Notes: a model not told the origin generated them from the letters alone. Positions 33,264 through 42,855 are shown, numbered from the stretch's first letter. The stretch: 64,000 nt of DNA from Bhargavaea beijingensis (GCF_900101985.1 NZ_FNAR01000010.1:38276-102275); one strand, 5' to 3'. Program-made: numbers and translations.

Positions 33264-34517
33264 TTACATCTTGTGCCCGCCGATCAGCTTCGCCCGGCCG
33301 ACGGCGGTCCCGGCATCCGTATAGGAGACTGCACGCAGGATGGCGGCCGGGCCGTACTTCGACCGGATGGCGTCCATCGCGGCGCCCAGTTTCCGCTCCT
33401 CCCATTTCCGCGTCTCGAACAAGCTGAGCTGCATGGAATGTTCCTCTTCCAGATTGGAAAGCGAAAGGGCGAGCCGCCGGACCGGGCGTCCGTCGTGGAA
33501 CTCATCAAGCAGCGCCATGCACACCCGGTAGATCGCCATCGTCGAATTGGTCGCCGTCTCAAGCGACCTCGAGCGGGAAAACCCTCCCCCGTACGCGTTT
33601 TCGCTGTAGCCGGCGGACAGGTGGATCGTGCGTCCCGCCCTGCCCGCCTCCCGCGCGCGCCGGGCCACGTCCTCGCACATCTCGAGAATGACGGCAAGGA
33701 TATCCTCCCGCTTCACATAATCGCGGTAAAGCACCTGGCCCTTCCCATAGCTGACCTGCCCGGCGATGAGCGGAGCGCCGAGCTCCGACAGGTCGATGCC
33801 CCATGCATGATGGTACAGCTGGTTGCCCATGACGCCGAACTCCTTTTCCAGCAGCTTAAGGTCGGCATGGGCAAGATCGCCGACCGAGAAAATGCCGAGG
33901 CTGTTCAGCCGGCGCTCCATCCGGCGACCGATCCCCCACATGCCCGACAGCGGGGCGACCGGCCAAAGCTTGTCGGGAACATCCTGATACGTCCACCTGG
34001 CGAATCCGGTCTTTTTCGCGTCGAGGTCGAGGGCCACCTTCGCCAGCAGCATATTCGGCCCCATGCCGATGGCGGCCGGCATCTGGAACTGGGCAAGCAG
34101 CTGATCGCGGATCCGCCTCACGGTCTCCTCGGGCGGCCCCCACAGCCGCTCCGTCCCGCCGAGGTCGACGAACGCCTCATCGATGCTGTACACATGGATC
34201 GCCTCCTTCGGCACATATTCGCCGAGGAGGCGGGTGATCTCCATCGACACCCGGACGTAGAATCCCATTTTCGGTTCAATGAGCCGGATCGACGGATCGT
34301 CCGGGATCTCATACAGGCGGTGCCCCGTCCGCACGCCGAACTCCCGCTTGAGACGGGGCGATGCGGCAAGGACGACACTTCCCTTCCGGTCGCGGTCCCC
34401 GATGATGGCGATCGGCTCCCTTAAAACGTCCAGCCCCTCGTCCGCCGCCGCGCAGCTTGCATAAAAACTCCGCATATCCAGGCAGATGATTGTCCGGTCC
34501 GGCAGCCCTTCATACAT
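33264..34517 (-). CDS. uvrX: Y-family DNA polymerase, UvrX/YqjW type
   Basis: 417-aa translesion polymerase of the UmuC-like branch seen in Bacillus. The catalytic core has the SIDEAFVDL palm motif and LDMRSFYAS start; the helix-hairpin-helix region is GMWGIGRRMERRLNSLGI. A QLSLF peptide near residue 375 is a likely sliding-clamp binding site. GGAGG precedes ATG 34517. A perfect LexA box overlaps the promoter, so it is SOS-induced. Its usual partner gene (YolD-like) lies 1.8 kb away. Confidence 0.93.
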   Translation of the reverse strand: MYEGLPDRTIICLDMRSFYASCAAADEGLDVLREPIAIIGDRDRKGSVVLAASPRLKREFGVRTGHRLYEIPDDPSIRLIEPKMGFYVRVSMEITRLLGEYVPKEAIHVYSIDEAFVDLGGTERLWGPPEETVRRIRDQLLAQFQMPAAIGMGPNMLLAKVALDLDAKKTGFARWTYQDVPDKLWPVAPLSGMWGIGRRMERRLNSLGIFSVGDLAHADLKLLEKEFGVMGNQLYHHAWGIDLSELGAPLIAGQVSYGKGQVLYRDYVKREDILAVILEMCEDVARRAREAGRAGRTIHLSAGYSENAYGGGFSRSRSLETATNSTMAIYRVCMALLDEFHDGRPVRRLALSLSNLEEEHSMQLSLFETRKWEERKLGAAMDAIRSKYGPAAILRAVSYTDAGTAVGRAKLIGGHKM

Positions 34518-34552
34518 GCGAGCATCCTCCTTTTTGATGATTTATCCCGTAC

Positions 34553-34566
34553 GGAACAAATGTTCC
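34553..34566 (-). promoter_or_regulatory. LexA (DinR) SOS box of uvrX
   Basis: GGAACAAATGTTCC, a perfect palindrome with GAAC-N4-GTTC, lies just downstream of the uvrX -10. Confidence 0.88.
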
Positions 34567-34574
34567 CCTCCTTC

Positions 34575-34604
34575 AGTATAGCCAAACCGCCGGGAATCAT
34601 TCAA
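34575..34604 (-). promoter_or_regulatory. Sigma-A promoter of uvrX
   Basis: Minus strand: -35 TTGAAT (34599-34604), 18-bp spacer, -10 TATACT (34575-34580). Confidence 0.65.
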
Positions 34605-34634
34605 CGGCAATTTCGGGAAATGGAGGGGATGGGA

Positions 34635-34725
34635 TGAAAGAAGGCAAGTGCCCTGAAAGTTGGCACGTGTGCTTTGAGATGTTGCAAAATTGCTTCACGG
34701 GTGTTTCGAAAAGGGGAAATTCGCA
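34635..34725. repeat. Weak, degenerate 19-21-bp periodic repeat
   Basis: Units beginning TGAAAGAAGGCA (34635), TGAAAGTTGGCA (34654), TGAGATGTTGCA (34675) and a more distant GAAATTCGCA (34716). The spacing resembles the other arrays but the sequence is different and divergence is high. It sits between the uvrX promoter and the argH terminator. Confidence 0.4.
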
Positions 34726-34761
34726 AAACAACGGAGCACCGCCACTTTCTGCCCTAACCTG

Positions 34762-34792
34762 AAAAAACCGGAACGCGCGATGGCGTTCCGGT
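34762..34792 (-). terminator. Terminator of argGH
   Basis: 10-bp perfect stem (34767-34776 with 34783-34792), 6-nt loop, T-run on the minus strand. Confidence 0.9.
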
Positions 34793-34806
34793 CCGAATCA
34801 TCATTT

Positions 34807-36198
34807 TTATTTTGTGATTGCCTGGCCAAGGAACTCTTTCGCCTTCCCGATCTGCACACGCACCTGATCGAATCCGGTGCCGCCATAGGAGTTCCTCCGG
34901 CGGACGGCCGCGACGGGCGCGAGAACATCGTAGATATCCTCCTCGATCAGCGCGCTTTCCTCCTGCATGTCGGAAAGGGACAGATCCTTCAGGACGCATC
35001 CTTTTTGGATACAGGTGAAGACGAGCTTCCCTGTCACTTCATGCGCTTCGCGGAACGGCATGCCTTTGGCGGCCAGGTAGTCCGCGAGCTCGGTGGCGTT
35101 GGAGAAGTCTTTGCTGACCTCCTGTTCCATGACGTCCGCGTTCACGGTCATCGTGCGGATCATGCCCGCGAAGATGCGGAGCGAACCGGTGACGGTCCTG
35201 ACCGTGTCGAACATGCCTTCCTTGTCTTCCTGCATGTCCTTGTTGTAGGCGAGCGGAAGGCCTTTCAGCGTCGTGAGGAGGCCGACCAGGTTGCCGTACA
35301 CGCGGCCGGTCTTGCCGCGGATCAGTTCCGCCATGTCCGGGTTCTTTTTCTGCGGCATGATGCTGGAGCCGGTCGAGAAGGCATCATCCAGCTCGATAAA
35401 GCCGAACTCCTGGCTGGACCAGAGGATGATCTCCTCGGCAAGGCGCGACAGATGCGCCATGAGCAGCGATGAGGCAGACAAAAACTCGACGATAAAGTCC
35501 CGGTCGCTCACCGCATCCATGCTGTTTTCATACACGCCGGAGAAGCCGAGCAGTTCCGCGGAATAATGGCGGTCGATCGGGAATGTCGTCCCGGCAAGCG
35601 CACCGGCGCCCAATGGTGACAGGTCGACCCGCTTCAGGGAGTCCGTGAAACGGCCCTTGTCGCGTTCGAGCATCCAGAAGTACGCCATCAGATGATGGGC
35701 GAACGATACCGGCTGCGCACGCTGGAGATGCGTGTAGCCCGGCGCCAGCGTCTCAACATGGGCTTCCGCCTGCTCGAGGATGGCCTTCTGGAAGTCTTCC
35801 GTAAGCGCGATGACTTCCATTGTGCGCTCCTTCAGGTAAAGGTGCATATCGGTCGCGACCTGGTCGTTCCGGCTTCGTCCGGTGTGGAGCTTGCCGCCGA
35901 CCGGGCCGATGTCGTCCGTAAGCTTTTTCTCGAGATTCAGATGGATGTCCTCGAGCTCGACGGAATACTCCAGCTCGTCCGCCTCCGCCTGTTCTTTCAG
36001 TTTTTCGAGGCCGCCGAGGATCGTTTCTGTCTCTTCTTCCGTCAGGATGCCGCATTTGCCGAGCATCTTCACGTGTGCGGTGCTGCCTTCGAGATCCTCA
36101 AGGACGAGTTCCCGGTCGAAGCCGATCGACGCGCCGAACTCGTCGACCCATTCTTCGGCGCTTTTCTGGAAACGTCCGCCCCAGAGCTTTTCGGTCAT
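34807..36198 (-). CDS. argH: Argininosuccinate lyase
   Basis: 463-aa enzyme that splits argininosuccinate into arginine and fumarate. The superfamily signature [12 protein letters not shown] lies around residues 274-285, and the N-terminus [21 protein letters not shown] is typical; [13 protein letters not shown] is the substrate-binding block. GAGAAGGTG precedes ATG 36198, which overlaps the argG stop by 4 bp (ATGA), so argG and argH form one operon under ArgR-type control. Confidence 0.97.
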   Translation of the reverse strand: MTEKLWGGRFQKSAEEWVDEFGASIGFDRELVLEDLEGSTAHVKMLGKCGILTEEETETILGGLEKLKEQAEADELEYSVELEDIHLNLEKKLTDDIGPVGGKLHTGRSRNDQVATDMHLYLKERTMEVIALTEDFQKAILEQAEAHVETLAPGYTHLQRAQPVSFAHHLMAYFWMLERDKGRFTDSLKRVDLSPLGAGALAGTTFPIDRHYSAELLGFSGVYENSMDAVSDRDFIVEFLSASSLLMAHLSRLAEEIILWSSQEFGFIELDDAFSTGSSIMPQKKNPDMAELIRGKTGRVYGNLVGLLTTLKGLPLAYNKDMQEDKEGMFDTVRTVTGSLRIFAGMIRTMTVNADVMEQEVSKDFSNATELADYLAAKGMPFREAHEVTGKLVFTCIQKGCVLKDLSLSDMQEESALIEEDIYDVLAPVAAVRRRNSYGGTGFDQVRVQIGKAKEFLGQAITK

Positions 36199-37421
36199 GA
36201 CTGCACCTTCTCCGGCTGCTTTTGGGATTCGGCAGTTTTGTTGACAGACGCGTGGACTTTTGTCGGCAGGCCCCACAGCTCGATGAATCCGACGGCGGAT
36301 GCATGGTTGAACTCGTCTTCCTTCGTGTAGGTCGCGAGCTTTTCGTCGTAGAGCGAGTTATCGGACTTTCGGCCTTCGACAATCGCGTGGCCTTTGAATA
36401 GCTTGACGCGGACAGTGCCGTTGACGAACTGCTGGGTTTCTTTCAGGAATGCCTGGAGCGCCTTGGTGAGCGGCGAGAACCAGAGGCCTTCATAGATGAG
36501 TTCCGTCAGCTTTTTGCTGATGACCGGCTTGAAGTGCGCGAGTTCCTTGACGAGCGTGATGTCTTCCAGCTCTTTGTGCGCCGTCAGCAACGTCATCGCC
36601 GCCGGGCACTCGTACACTTCACGGGACTTGATGCCGACGAGGCGGTTCTCGACATGGTCGATGCGGCCGATGCCGTGCTTGCCCGCCAGCTCATTGAGCT
36701 CGAGAATCAATTCATGCAGTTCCTTTTTCTCGCCGTTCAGCGATACCGGCACCCCTTTGACGAATTCGAGTTCGATGACGTCCGCTGTGTCCGGTGCATC
36801 TTCGATGGAAGCCGTCAGGTCATAGGCATCTTCCGGAGGCGCGATCCACGGGTTTTCGAGGATGCCGCATTCATTCGCACGGCCCCACAAATTCTGGTCG
36901 ATCGAATACGGGCTGTCAAGGTTGATCGGGATCGGGATGTTGCGCTCTTTTGCGTATTCGATCTCTTCCTCGCGGGACCAGCTCCACTCGCGCACCGGCG
37001 CGATCACTTCAAGGGACGGATCCAGCGCATTGATCGACACTTCGAAGCGGACCTGGTCGTTCCCTTTGCCCGTGCAGCCGTGTGCCACGGCTGTCGCGCC
37101 GGTTTCGTGCGCGATCTCGACGAGCTTTTTCGAGATGAGCGGGCGCGACAGCGCGGAGACGAGCGGGTATTTGTTTTCATACATTGTATGCCCCTGGAGC
37201 GAAGTGAGGACGAATTCCTCGGCGAACTCTTTTTTCGCGTCGATCATGTAGCTTTCGGACGCACCGACCTCTAGCGCTTTGTTTTTGACGAAGTCCAGGT
37301 CTTTTCCTTCACCGACATCGAGGCAGACCGCAACGACGTTATACCCTTTTTCCTTGAGCCAAGCAATGGCAACCGATGTATCCAGACCGCCCGAGTAGGC
37401 GAGAACGACTTTTTTACCCAT
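36195..37421 (-). CDS. argG: Argininosuccinate synthase
   Basis: 408-aa enzyme that joins citrulline and aspartate using ATP. The N-terminal P-loop-like [12 protein letters not shown] is intact, together with [14 protein letters not shown] and the family-typical [18 protein letters not shown] precedes ATG 37421. The promoter region holds two ARG-box-like sites, consistent with repression by arginine. Confidence 0.97.
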   Translation of the reverse strand: MGKKVVLAYSGGLDTSVAIAWLKEKGYNVVAVCLDVGEGKDLDFVKNKALEVGASESYMIDAKKEFAEEFVLTSLQGHTMYENKYPLVSALSRPLISKKLVEIAHETGATAVAHGCTGKGNDQVRFEVSINALDPSLEVIAPVREWSWSREEEIEYAKERNIPIPINLDSPYSIDQNLWGRANECGILENPWIAPPEDAYDLTASIEDAPDTADVIELEFVKGVPVSLNGEKKELHELILELNELAGKHGIGRIDHVENRLVGIKSREVYECPAAMTLLTAHKELEDITLVKELAHFKPVISKKLTELIYEGLWFSPLTKALQAFLKETQQFVNGTVRVKLFKGHAIVEGRKSDNSLYDEKLATYTKEDEFNHASAVGFIELWGLPTKVHASVNKTAESQKQPEKVQS

Positions 37422-37438
37422 AGTGAATCCCTCCGTGT

Positions 37439-37471
37439 ATGTTTATTCATAATATACATGTTTTATTCATG
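37439..37471 (-). promoter_or_regulatory. Two ARG-box-like operators of argGH
   Basis: Sites at 37439-37451 (TATGAATAAACAT on the minus strand) and 37457-37471 (CATGAATAAAACATG). They lie between the -10 and the argG start and resemble ArgR/AhrC boxes. Confidence 0.65.
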
Positions 37472-37476
37472 AGAGA

Positions 37477-37505
37477 ATCATAACATGGAATAATAATCGG
37501 CGCAA
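37477..37505 (-). promoter_or_regulatory. Sigma-A promoter of argGH
   Basis: Minus strand: -35 TTGCGC (37500-37505), 17-bp spacer, -10 TATGAT (37477-37482). Confidence 0.65.
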
Positions 37506-37532
37506 GCAAATGTTTATACATTTTAGGAAAAA

Positions 37533-37558
37533 TAGAAAAAGCGGCACAATGGCCGCTT
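37533..37558 (-). terminator. Terminator after the DUF3221 lipoprotein genes
   Basis: AGCGGC/GCCGCT stem with a 6-nt loop, then TTTTTCTATTTTT on the minus strand. Confidence 0.75.
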
Positions 37559-37561
37559 GGA

Positions 37562-38122
37562 TCATTTGTTTTTCGGTTCTTTTGTGTAGTCATGATTCTC
37601 GACATCCAGTTCGACCGCATAGGTTTCACTGGCGGAAACGATCGTGTAGTCAAACAGGATTTTGTCTTCACCGAGTTCCGGCTGGCCGAGGATGATAAAT
37701 TCATCCCCCTCTTTTTCCAAAAACGCCTGGAACGCCTTTGTCTGCCGGACCGGCAGCTCATCGTCCGGCACGACGAATACCGAGGCATGGCCCTGGGCCG
37801 GGAACGACTTGGCCGTCATGCCGGAATGATAGACATCGGCGCGCATGCCCTTTTCCAGGTCCCCCATTTCCAGTTCCCGCTCCTTGCCGTCACCGATGCT
37901 GACGAAGTGGGACTCTTCGTCAATCGTATAGTATGTATCGTTCACGAGTACCCGGCCGCCGTCGATGTCCGTGATGAAGCCTTCCGTGTGTTCCAAGTTT
38001 TCCACCGGAACGGAAAGGGCATCCCCGGGTTCGTTCCCTGCCCCCTGCTCCCCGTTTCCGCCGCCGGTGCCGCAGGCGGCGAGGAAAAACGTCGCGGCTG
38101 CGCAAATCGATAACTTCTTCAT
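37562..38122 (-). CDS. DUF3221-type lipoprotein, copy 1
   Basis: 186-aa lipoprotein (lipobox LAAC, then a G/N/E-rich linker) with a small beta domain: SVPVENLEHTEGFITDIDGG, RVLVNDTYYTIDEES and a late VFVVPDDEL. The HTEGFI-x-DGG-RVLVND pattern is that of DUF3221/YobA-like secreted proteins; function unknown. It is clearly paralogous to the next gene upstream, 4 bp away. GAGGAGTGATGGA precedes ATG 38122. Confidence 0.75.
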   Translation of the reverse strand: MKKLSICAAATFFLAACGTGGGNGEQGAGNEPGDALSVPVENLEHTEGFITDIDGGRVLVNDTYYTIDEESHFVSIGDGKERELEMGDLEKGMRADVYHSGMTAKSFPAQGHASVFVVPDDELPVRQTKAFQAFLEKEGDEFIILGQPELGEDKILFDYTIVSASETYAVELDVENHDYTKEPKNK

Positions 38123-38126
38123 TCCA

Positions 38127-38666
38127 TCACTCCTCAATCGGTTCTTTCGAATACTCATGTGTATCAGTGTCCAGCACCACCCGGTATCCCCGGTTGGAGA
38201 CGGCTGTGTAATCAAATCGGATCTTCTTTTGTCCGAATTCCGCTTGATTGATCAGCAGGGGCTTTTCTTCCTCCGCATCCAGAAAGGCCCGGAACGCTTC
38301 CGCTTGCTGTGCCGCTTCCTGGTCTTTGTGCACCACAAACACATCCGCATAGGCCCTGGCAGGCAGAGAAAGCGCCACACTGCCGGAATGGCAGGCCGTC
38401 ACCCTCATGCCTTCTTCCAGGCCGTCAGGGGGCAATTCCTTTTCAGAGCCGTTTCCCAGGCTGACAAGGTGGGTGTTTTCATCCAGCGAATAAAATACAT
38501 CATTGACCAGCACCCCGCCGTCTTCCGTCTCCAGAATGAACCCTTCGGTTTTCTCCATCTCTTCCACAGGCACGGACAGCCGGTCCGCATCCGGCGAGGC
38601 AGTTCCACCGGTCCCGCAGGCCCCGAGGAACATGGCACTTGCCGCACAGATGATCCATTTCCGCAT
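38127..38666 (-). CDS. DUF3221-type lipoprotein, copy 2
   Basis: 179-aa lipoprotein (lipobox LGAC) with the same domain as copy 1: SVPVEEMEKTEGFILETEDG, GVLVNDVFYSLDENTHLVSLG and a HxYSKEPI-type ending. The two copies share the order of blocks from start to end, which indicates tandem duplication followed by divergence. They end 4 bp from each other, so they are co-transcribed. The function is unknown. Confidence 0.75.
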   Translation of the reverse strand: MRKWIICAASAMFLGACGTGGTASPDADRLSVPVEEMEKTEGFILETEDGGVLVNDVFYSLDENTHLVSLGNGSEKELPPDGLEEGMRVTACHSGSVALSLPARAYADVFVVHKDQEAAQQAEAFRAFLDAEEEKPLLINQAEFGQKKIRFDYTAVSNRGYRVVLDTDTHEYSKEPIEE

Positions 38667-38762
38667 CTGATCCCTCCTTCCCTTCAGTAGACGGGCGGAA
38701 AGCCTATATGTTACAAGGCTTCCCGGCAAGGCCCGACAGTCTCTTCCACATTTCCGGAAATG

Positions 38763-38796
38763 CCAAACACGCCCCGGATTCCCGGGACGTGTTTGG
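38763..38796 (-). terminator. Hairpin after the SDR gene
   Basis: About 14-bp stem with one mismatch (CCAAACACG-x-CCCGG paired with CCGGG-x-CGTGTTTGG). It is a weak terminator, because the T-run is poor. Confidence 0.55.
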
Positions 38797-38805
38797 GTCC
38801 TTCCG

Positions 38806-39561
38806 CTATTCCTTTTTCTCGAAAAAGCTCCGCCCGAGCCGCTCGGTGAGACCCGGCGCGACGGCGTGCAACCGTGAGGCGGCCGCCATATACCACGGCA
38901 GGTCGACTTCCCGCACAGGGCGTCCGATCACTCCGATGGCGGTCTCCGCGACTTTTTCGGGCGGTGTCAGGTAGCCGGCCATCGACTCCCGGTAGCCTGA
39001 AACCGGAGAGGCGATATCGAGGAACGGGGTGTCGACCGGCCCGGGATTAATCGACGTGACGCTAATGACGTACGGCGCCATCTCGAGGCGGAGGGCGTCT
39101 GCGTACCCGAGAAGGGCCGCTTTGGATGCGGCATAGGCTGAGGCTTTTTTCGTCGGGATCTTCCCTGCCGCGGAGGCGATGAAAATAATCTGGCCGCTGC
39201 CCCGCTCCATCATCCCCGGCAGGATCCGCCGGAGCAGTTTCATCGGGGATGCCGCATTCACGTCCATCATCCGGTCGATAAGTTCATCGGGCAGTTCGTG
39301 TGCGTGGAGAAATGTCCCGACACCGGAAGCCGAGATGAATACATCCGGTGCGCCTGCTGCGGAGGCGACGCGGTCCAGTCCTTCGCCGGTCGTCAAGTCC
39401 GCTCTGATCACTCCTGCACCCTCCGCATGAATTTCCTCCAGAATCCTGCTGTTTCTGCCTGCCGCCAGCACAAGATGCCCTTCACGCAGCAGTGCCGAGA
39501 CGACGGCACGGCCGATCCCCCCGGTGGCTCCGGTGACGAGCACTCGTTTACGCTTTCCCAT
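38806..39561 (-). CDS. yqjQ: Short-chain dehydrogenase/reductase (YqjQ-like)
   Basis: 251-aa NAD(P)-dependent oxidoreductase. The Rossmann glycine motif TGATGGIG lies at 9-16; the catalytic Tyr and Lys are in SAYAASKAAL. PGPVDTPF follows. The substrate is unknown. Start 39561 lies inside the end of the MBL gene with a 14-bp overlap, as yqjQ follows yqjP in B. subtilis. GGA-containing sequence upstream is only moderate. Confidence 0.87.
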   Translation of the reverse strand: MGKRKRVLVTGATGGIGRAVVSALLREGHLVLAAGRNSRILEEIHAEGAGVIRADLTTGEGLDRVASAAGAPDVFISASGVGTFLHAHELPDELIDRMMDVNAASPMKLLRRILPGMMERGSGQIIFIASAAGKIPTKKASAYAASKAALLGYADALRLEMAPYVISVTSINPGPVDTPFLDIASPVSGYRESMAGYLTPPEKVAETAIGVIGRPVREVDLPWYMAAASRLHAVAPGLTERLGRSFFEKKE

Positions 39562-40495
39562 AGTAGAACACCCCGTCGTCTCCAAGGGTCTCGGTTGCGA
39601 GCCCTTTGGAGACGAGCCAATCGGTCTGGCCGATCGTTTCGGATAAGGTCAGGCCAAGCTCTTTACGGTACATGGAAGGAAACAGTTGCCGGGTCAGTTG
39701 GAAGATGGTCCTCGGCCCCTCTTCCAGCATGCCGAGCACTTTCATCGCCCGTTCTTCCTGCTGGGCGAGCCGGTGATGAATGAGCGGAGCGATGTCCCGG
39801 ACTGCTTCTCCGTGGCCGGGATAGACCGTGTCCACAGGGAGTTCCGCAATCCTGCGGAGGGAGCGATTGTATTCAAGGAGAGACTTCGGCCGTGCCGCTC
39901 CGGGGTCGAGTGGAGGTTCAATCAGCGGATTGGAAGAGATTTTTGCAAGAAGCAGATCTCCCCCGATGACCGTCTCCGACCGTTCATCGAAAAAGGCGAG
40001 GTGACTCCGCGCGTGGCCTGGTGTTTCAAGTACAGTCCATCCAGGATGTCCCGGGAGCGGATATCCTTCCTCAAGGAAACTGTCGAGCGGCCGGCTGCCC
40101 ATGAAATCAACAGGACGCTTCATTTTCCCCACCCACTTCAGATATTCTTCCGGAACCCCTTCTTCGGTCAGCCGGTCCATGTAAAATTGGTCATGATACC
40201 GGAAAAATTCCTCATCGCGCCGAAGCCACGGGTCATTGTATAGATGGCCGAGTAGCCGCGCGTTCCCGAAACGGTCGACCAGCCCTGCATGGTCGGGATG
40301 GTGATGGGTGAGCACCACCTGTTCCACCTCTTCAGGTCGTACGCCCGCTTCCTTCAAACCGGCAAGCATCGCTTCCCAGGATGCATCCGTATTCGTGCCG
40401 GCATCAAAGAGTGTCAGCGCGTCTCCTTTCAATAAGTAGGCATTGACATCGCCGACCGCAAACGGCGTCGGCATCGTGATCTTATGGATAGTCAT
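39548..40495 (-). CDS. yqjP: Metallo-beta-lactamase-fold hydrolase (YqjP-like)
   Basis: 315-aa hydrolase with the zinc motif THHHPDHAG, then GHARSHLAFF and a late VYPGHGE, so the two-metal site is complete. A C-terminal winged-helix-like tail is present, as in many LACTB2-like proteins. The substrate is unknown. GGAGGGG lies 6 nt before ATG 40495; the yqjP-yqjQ overlap indicates an operon. Confidence 0.88.
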   Translation of the reverse strand: MTIHKITMPTPFAVGDVNAYLLKGDALTLFDAGTNTDASWEAMLAGLKEAGVRPEEVEQVVLTHHHPDHAGLVDRFGNARLLGHLYNDPWLRRDEEFFRYHDQFYMDRLTEEGVPEEYLKWVGKMKRPVDFMGSRPLDSFLEEGYPLPGHPGWTVLETPGHARSHLAFFDERSETVIGGDLLLAKISSNPLIEPPLDPGAARPKSLLEYNRSLRRIAELPVDTVYPGHGEAVRDIAPLIHHRLAQQEERAMKVLGMLEEGPRTIFQLTRQLFPSMYRKELGLTLSETIGQTDWLVSKGLATETLGDDGVFYYGKA

Positions 40496-40562
40496 CGGAT
40501 CCCCTCCGGAAAATGAATGGTGATTCATCCATTTTACACAAGCACCCGCCCGCCGTCACCTG

Positions 40563-40592
40563 TTGACTTTGGCAGGAAAGAATGCGTATAAT
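40563..40592 (+). promoter_or_regulatory. Sigma-A promoter of the T-box-proI transcript
   Basis: -35 TTGACT (40563-40568), 18-bp spacer, perfect -10 TATAAT (40587-40592). Confidence 0.8.
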
Positions 40593-40598
40593 CGCAAT

Positions 40599-40862
40599 AA
40601 TCAAATGAACGGACGCTCCGACGAAGACCAGTACGGGCGGTGATGGCGCACAGAAAATGCGGTCACCGGCTGAGAGCCGCATCCCCTCTCCCGCCCCGAA
40701 CCTGCTTCCGAGCCGCCATGGAAACATGGACGTATCCCGCTGCGTTAAAGGGGGAAGAGCTGCGCCGGCCAGTCCGGCGAACAAAGGTGGTACCGCGGAA
40801 ACCGATGCGTTTTCGTCCTTTTCATGATGCACATCATGGATGGACGAAAACGCATTTTTTAT
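40599..40862 (+). ncRNA. T-box leader RNA, probably proline tRNA-specific
   Basis: Carries the T-box sequence AACAAAGGTGGTACCGCG (40780-40797), a stem I region with the AGTA motif and CGGCTGAGAGCCG, and a terminator at 40805-40861 (14-bp stem around a smaller hairpin, then six T). Uncharged tRNA should favour the antiterminator. A CCT at 40701-40703 in GAACCTGC is a candidate specifier codon for proline, which fits the proI gene downstream; this codon call is uncertain. Confidence 0.9.
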
Positions 40863-40886
40863 TTTTTGCCGGAGGAGAGGATCGGA

Positions 40887-41696
40887 ATGAGAAACGTACT
40901 ATTTATCGGCGCCGGTTCGATGGCGGAGGCGATCATTGCGGGGATTACGTCAAGCGGCGCGATGGAGCCGGCCTCGGTTTACGTCATGAACAAATCGGAC
41001 CGGGCGCGCCTGGATGAACTCAGGGACAACTACGGCATTACGCCGGTCAAAAGCGGCGATCCGGAAATCAGCCAGGCGGAATTGGCCGTTTTCGCGACCA
41101 AGCCGAAAGACGCCCGCCAGGCGATGGCGCAGGTCGCAAAACAGCTTGATCCATCGGCGGCCGTCCTTTCCGTCATGGCCGGCATCCCGATCAGCCTGTT
41201 CGAAGAAACGCTCGGCAGACGCCCGGTCGCCCGGTCCATGCCGAATACCTCCGCCACAATCGGCCTTGCCGCCACGGGTGTCGCGATGAATGACGCAGTC
41301 CGCGACAACGTGCGTGAAACCATTCTGTCGCTTTTGGGCTCGGTCGGCCTTGTGAAAGAAGTCGAGGAAGATGAGCTGCATCTCATCACGGCTCTGGCGG
41401 GAAGCGGCCCGGCCTACGTCTATTATTTCGCAGAGGCCCTGGAGGAAGCGGCGATCACATCGGGACTTTGCGGAACGGATGCGCGCGACCTGATCATCCA
41501 GGTGCTCGAGGGTGCGGCCGCGATGCTGAAGCGGCGCACGTCCGAGCCTTCGGAACTCAGAAAGCATGTAACGAGCCCGGGCGGCACGACGGCAGCGGGA
41601 ATCCGGGCACTTGATGATGCCGGATTCCATAGAGCGGTCGCATCCTGCATCCGGGCGGCGGAAAACCGCTCCCGTGAGCTTGCGACCGGACAGTGA
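40887..41696 (+). CDS. proI: Pyrroline-5-carboxylate reductase
   Basis: 269-aa NADPH-dependent enzyme for the last step of proline synthesis. The N-terminal MRNVLFIGAGSMAEAIIAG binds NADPH; the C-terminal GSGPAYVYYFAEALEEAA and TSPGGTTAAGI blocks form the active site. GGAGGAGAGGA precedes ATG 40887. Control through the T-box upstream means expression rises when charged proline tRNA is scarce. Divergent from yqjP. Confidence 0.96.
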   Translation: MRNVLFIGAGSMAEAIIAGITSSGAMEPASVYVMNKSDRARLDELRDNYGITPVKSGDPEISQAELAVFATKPKDARQAMAQVAKQLDPSAAVLSVMAGIPISLFEETLGRRPVARSMPNTSATIGLAATGVAMNDAVRDNVRETILSLLGSVGLVKEVEEDELHLITALAGSGPAYVYYFAEALEEAAITSGLCGTDARDLIIQVLEGAAAMLKRRTSEPSELRKHVTSPGGTTAAGIRALDDAGFHRAVASCIRAAENRSRELATGQ

Positions 41697-41742
41697 CCGG
41701 CCCGATTGATAGAATGGTAAAGAATTCTATCGGAAAAGGGTG

Positions 41743-42765
41743 ATGGTTTTGGTAAAGCTGTTCGAACCGATTGAAATCAGGGGCGTGACCCTCCGCAACC
41801 GGATTGTCATGTCGCCGATGTGCATGTATTCCTGCCCGGAACAGGACGGAAAAGTCCAGGATTGGCATCTTGTCCACTATCCGTCTCGCGCCGTCGGAGG
41901 GGCCGGGCTCCTCATCGTCGAGGCGACCGCGGTACAGCCCGCGGGCCGGATTTCAAATGAGGACCTCGGCATCTGGGAGGACGGTCATGTGGAAGGGCTG
42001 AGGCACCTCACCCGCCTGATCAAGCAGCACGGAGCCGCTGCAGGCATCCAGCTGGCGCATGCGGGAAGGAAATCGGAGACGGACGGGGACATTTTCGCCC
42101 CTTCCGCCATCGCCTTCAACGACCGATACAAAACCCCGAAGGAAATGACCGAAGATGACATCCTAACAACCGTCTCGGCTTTCCGCGATGCGGCGATGCG
42201 GGCCAAGGAAGCGGGCTTTGATGTAATCGAACTGCACGGGGCGCACGGCTACCTGCTGAACGAGTTCCTTTCCCCGCTGTCGAACAGGCGGACAGACCGT
42301 TACGGCGGCACCGCGGAAAACCGCTACCGCATCGTGAGGGAAACCATCGACGCGGTCCGCGGCGTATGGGACGGTCCCCTATTCGTCCGGGTTTCTGCGA
42401 GCGACTATACCGACGGCGGCATGGCGCCGCAAGATTATGTGCAGATGGCCGAATGGATGAAGGAACAGGGCGTCGACCTGATTGATGTCAGCTCGGGCGC
42501 CGTCGTCCCGGCCAGGATCAGCCCCTACCCCGGCTACCAGGTCCCGTTCTCCGAGACCATCCGGAGCGGCGCAGGCATCATGACAGGCGCGGTCGGGCTG
42601 ATCGGGGAGCCGGCGCATGCGGAAGAAATCGTGCAAAACGGGCGCGCAGACCTTGTCTTCCTCGGACGCGAACTCCTCCGTGACCCATACTGGCCAAGGC
42701 GCGCCGCCAAAGAACTCGGCGCGGACATCCAGCCGCCGGTCCAATATGGACGCGGGTGGAACTGA
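41743..42765 (+). CDS. namA: NADPH dehydrogenase NamA (old yellow enzyme, YqjM-type)
   Basis: 340-aa FMN-dependent ene reductase. The active-site cysteine is Cys27 in MSPMCMYS, which is characteristic of YqjM-class enzymes; [24 protein letters not shown] and a YGRGW C-terminus are also conserved. It reduces alpha,beta-unsaturated carbonyls and nitroaromatics and may detoxify electrophiles. The start is uncertain among ATG 41743 and TTG 41749, which is better spaced to AAAAGGG. Confidence 0.95.
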   Translation: MVLVKLFEPIEIRGVTLRNRIVMSPMCMYSCPEQDGKVQDWHLVHYPSRAVGGAGLLIVEATAVQPAGRISNEDLGIWEDGHVEGLRHLTRLIKQHGAAAGIQLAHAGRKSETDGDIFAPSAIAFNDRYKTPKEMTEDDILTTVSAFRDAAMRAKEAGFDVIELHGAHGYLLNEFLSPLSNRRTDRYGGTAENRYRIVRETIDAVRGVWDGPLFVRVSASDYTDGGMAPQDYVQMAEWMKEQGVDLIDVSSGAVVPARISPYPGYQVPFSETIRSGAGIMTGAVGLIGEPAHAEEIVQNGRADLVFLGRELLRDPYWPRRAAKELGADIQPPVQYGRGWN

Positions 42766-42774
42766 AGATGATTG

Positions 42775-42810
42775 AAAAAACGTGATCCCTCAGCGGGGAT
42801 CACGTTTTTT
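42775..42810 (+). terminator. Terminator of namA
   Basis: 15-bp stem (42775-42789 with 42796-42810) with A6 and T6 ends. Confidence 0.93.
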
Positions 42811-42855
42811 GGTTTTATGGGAAAAGAACGGGCTGGTTTTCGCGCAATTTACCGC

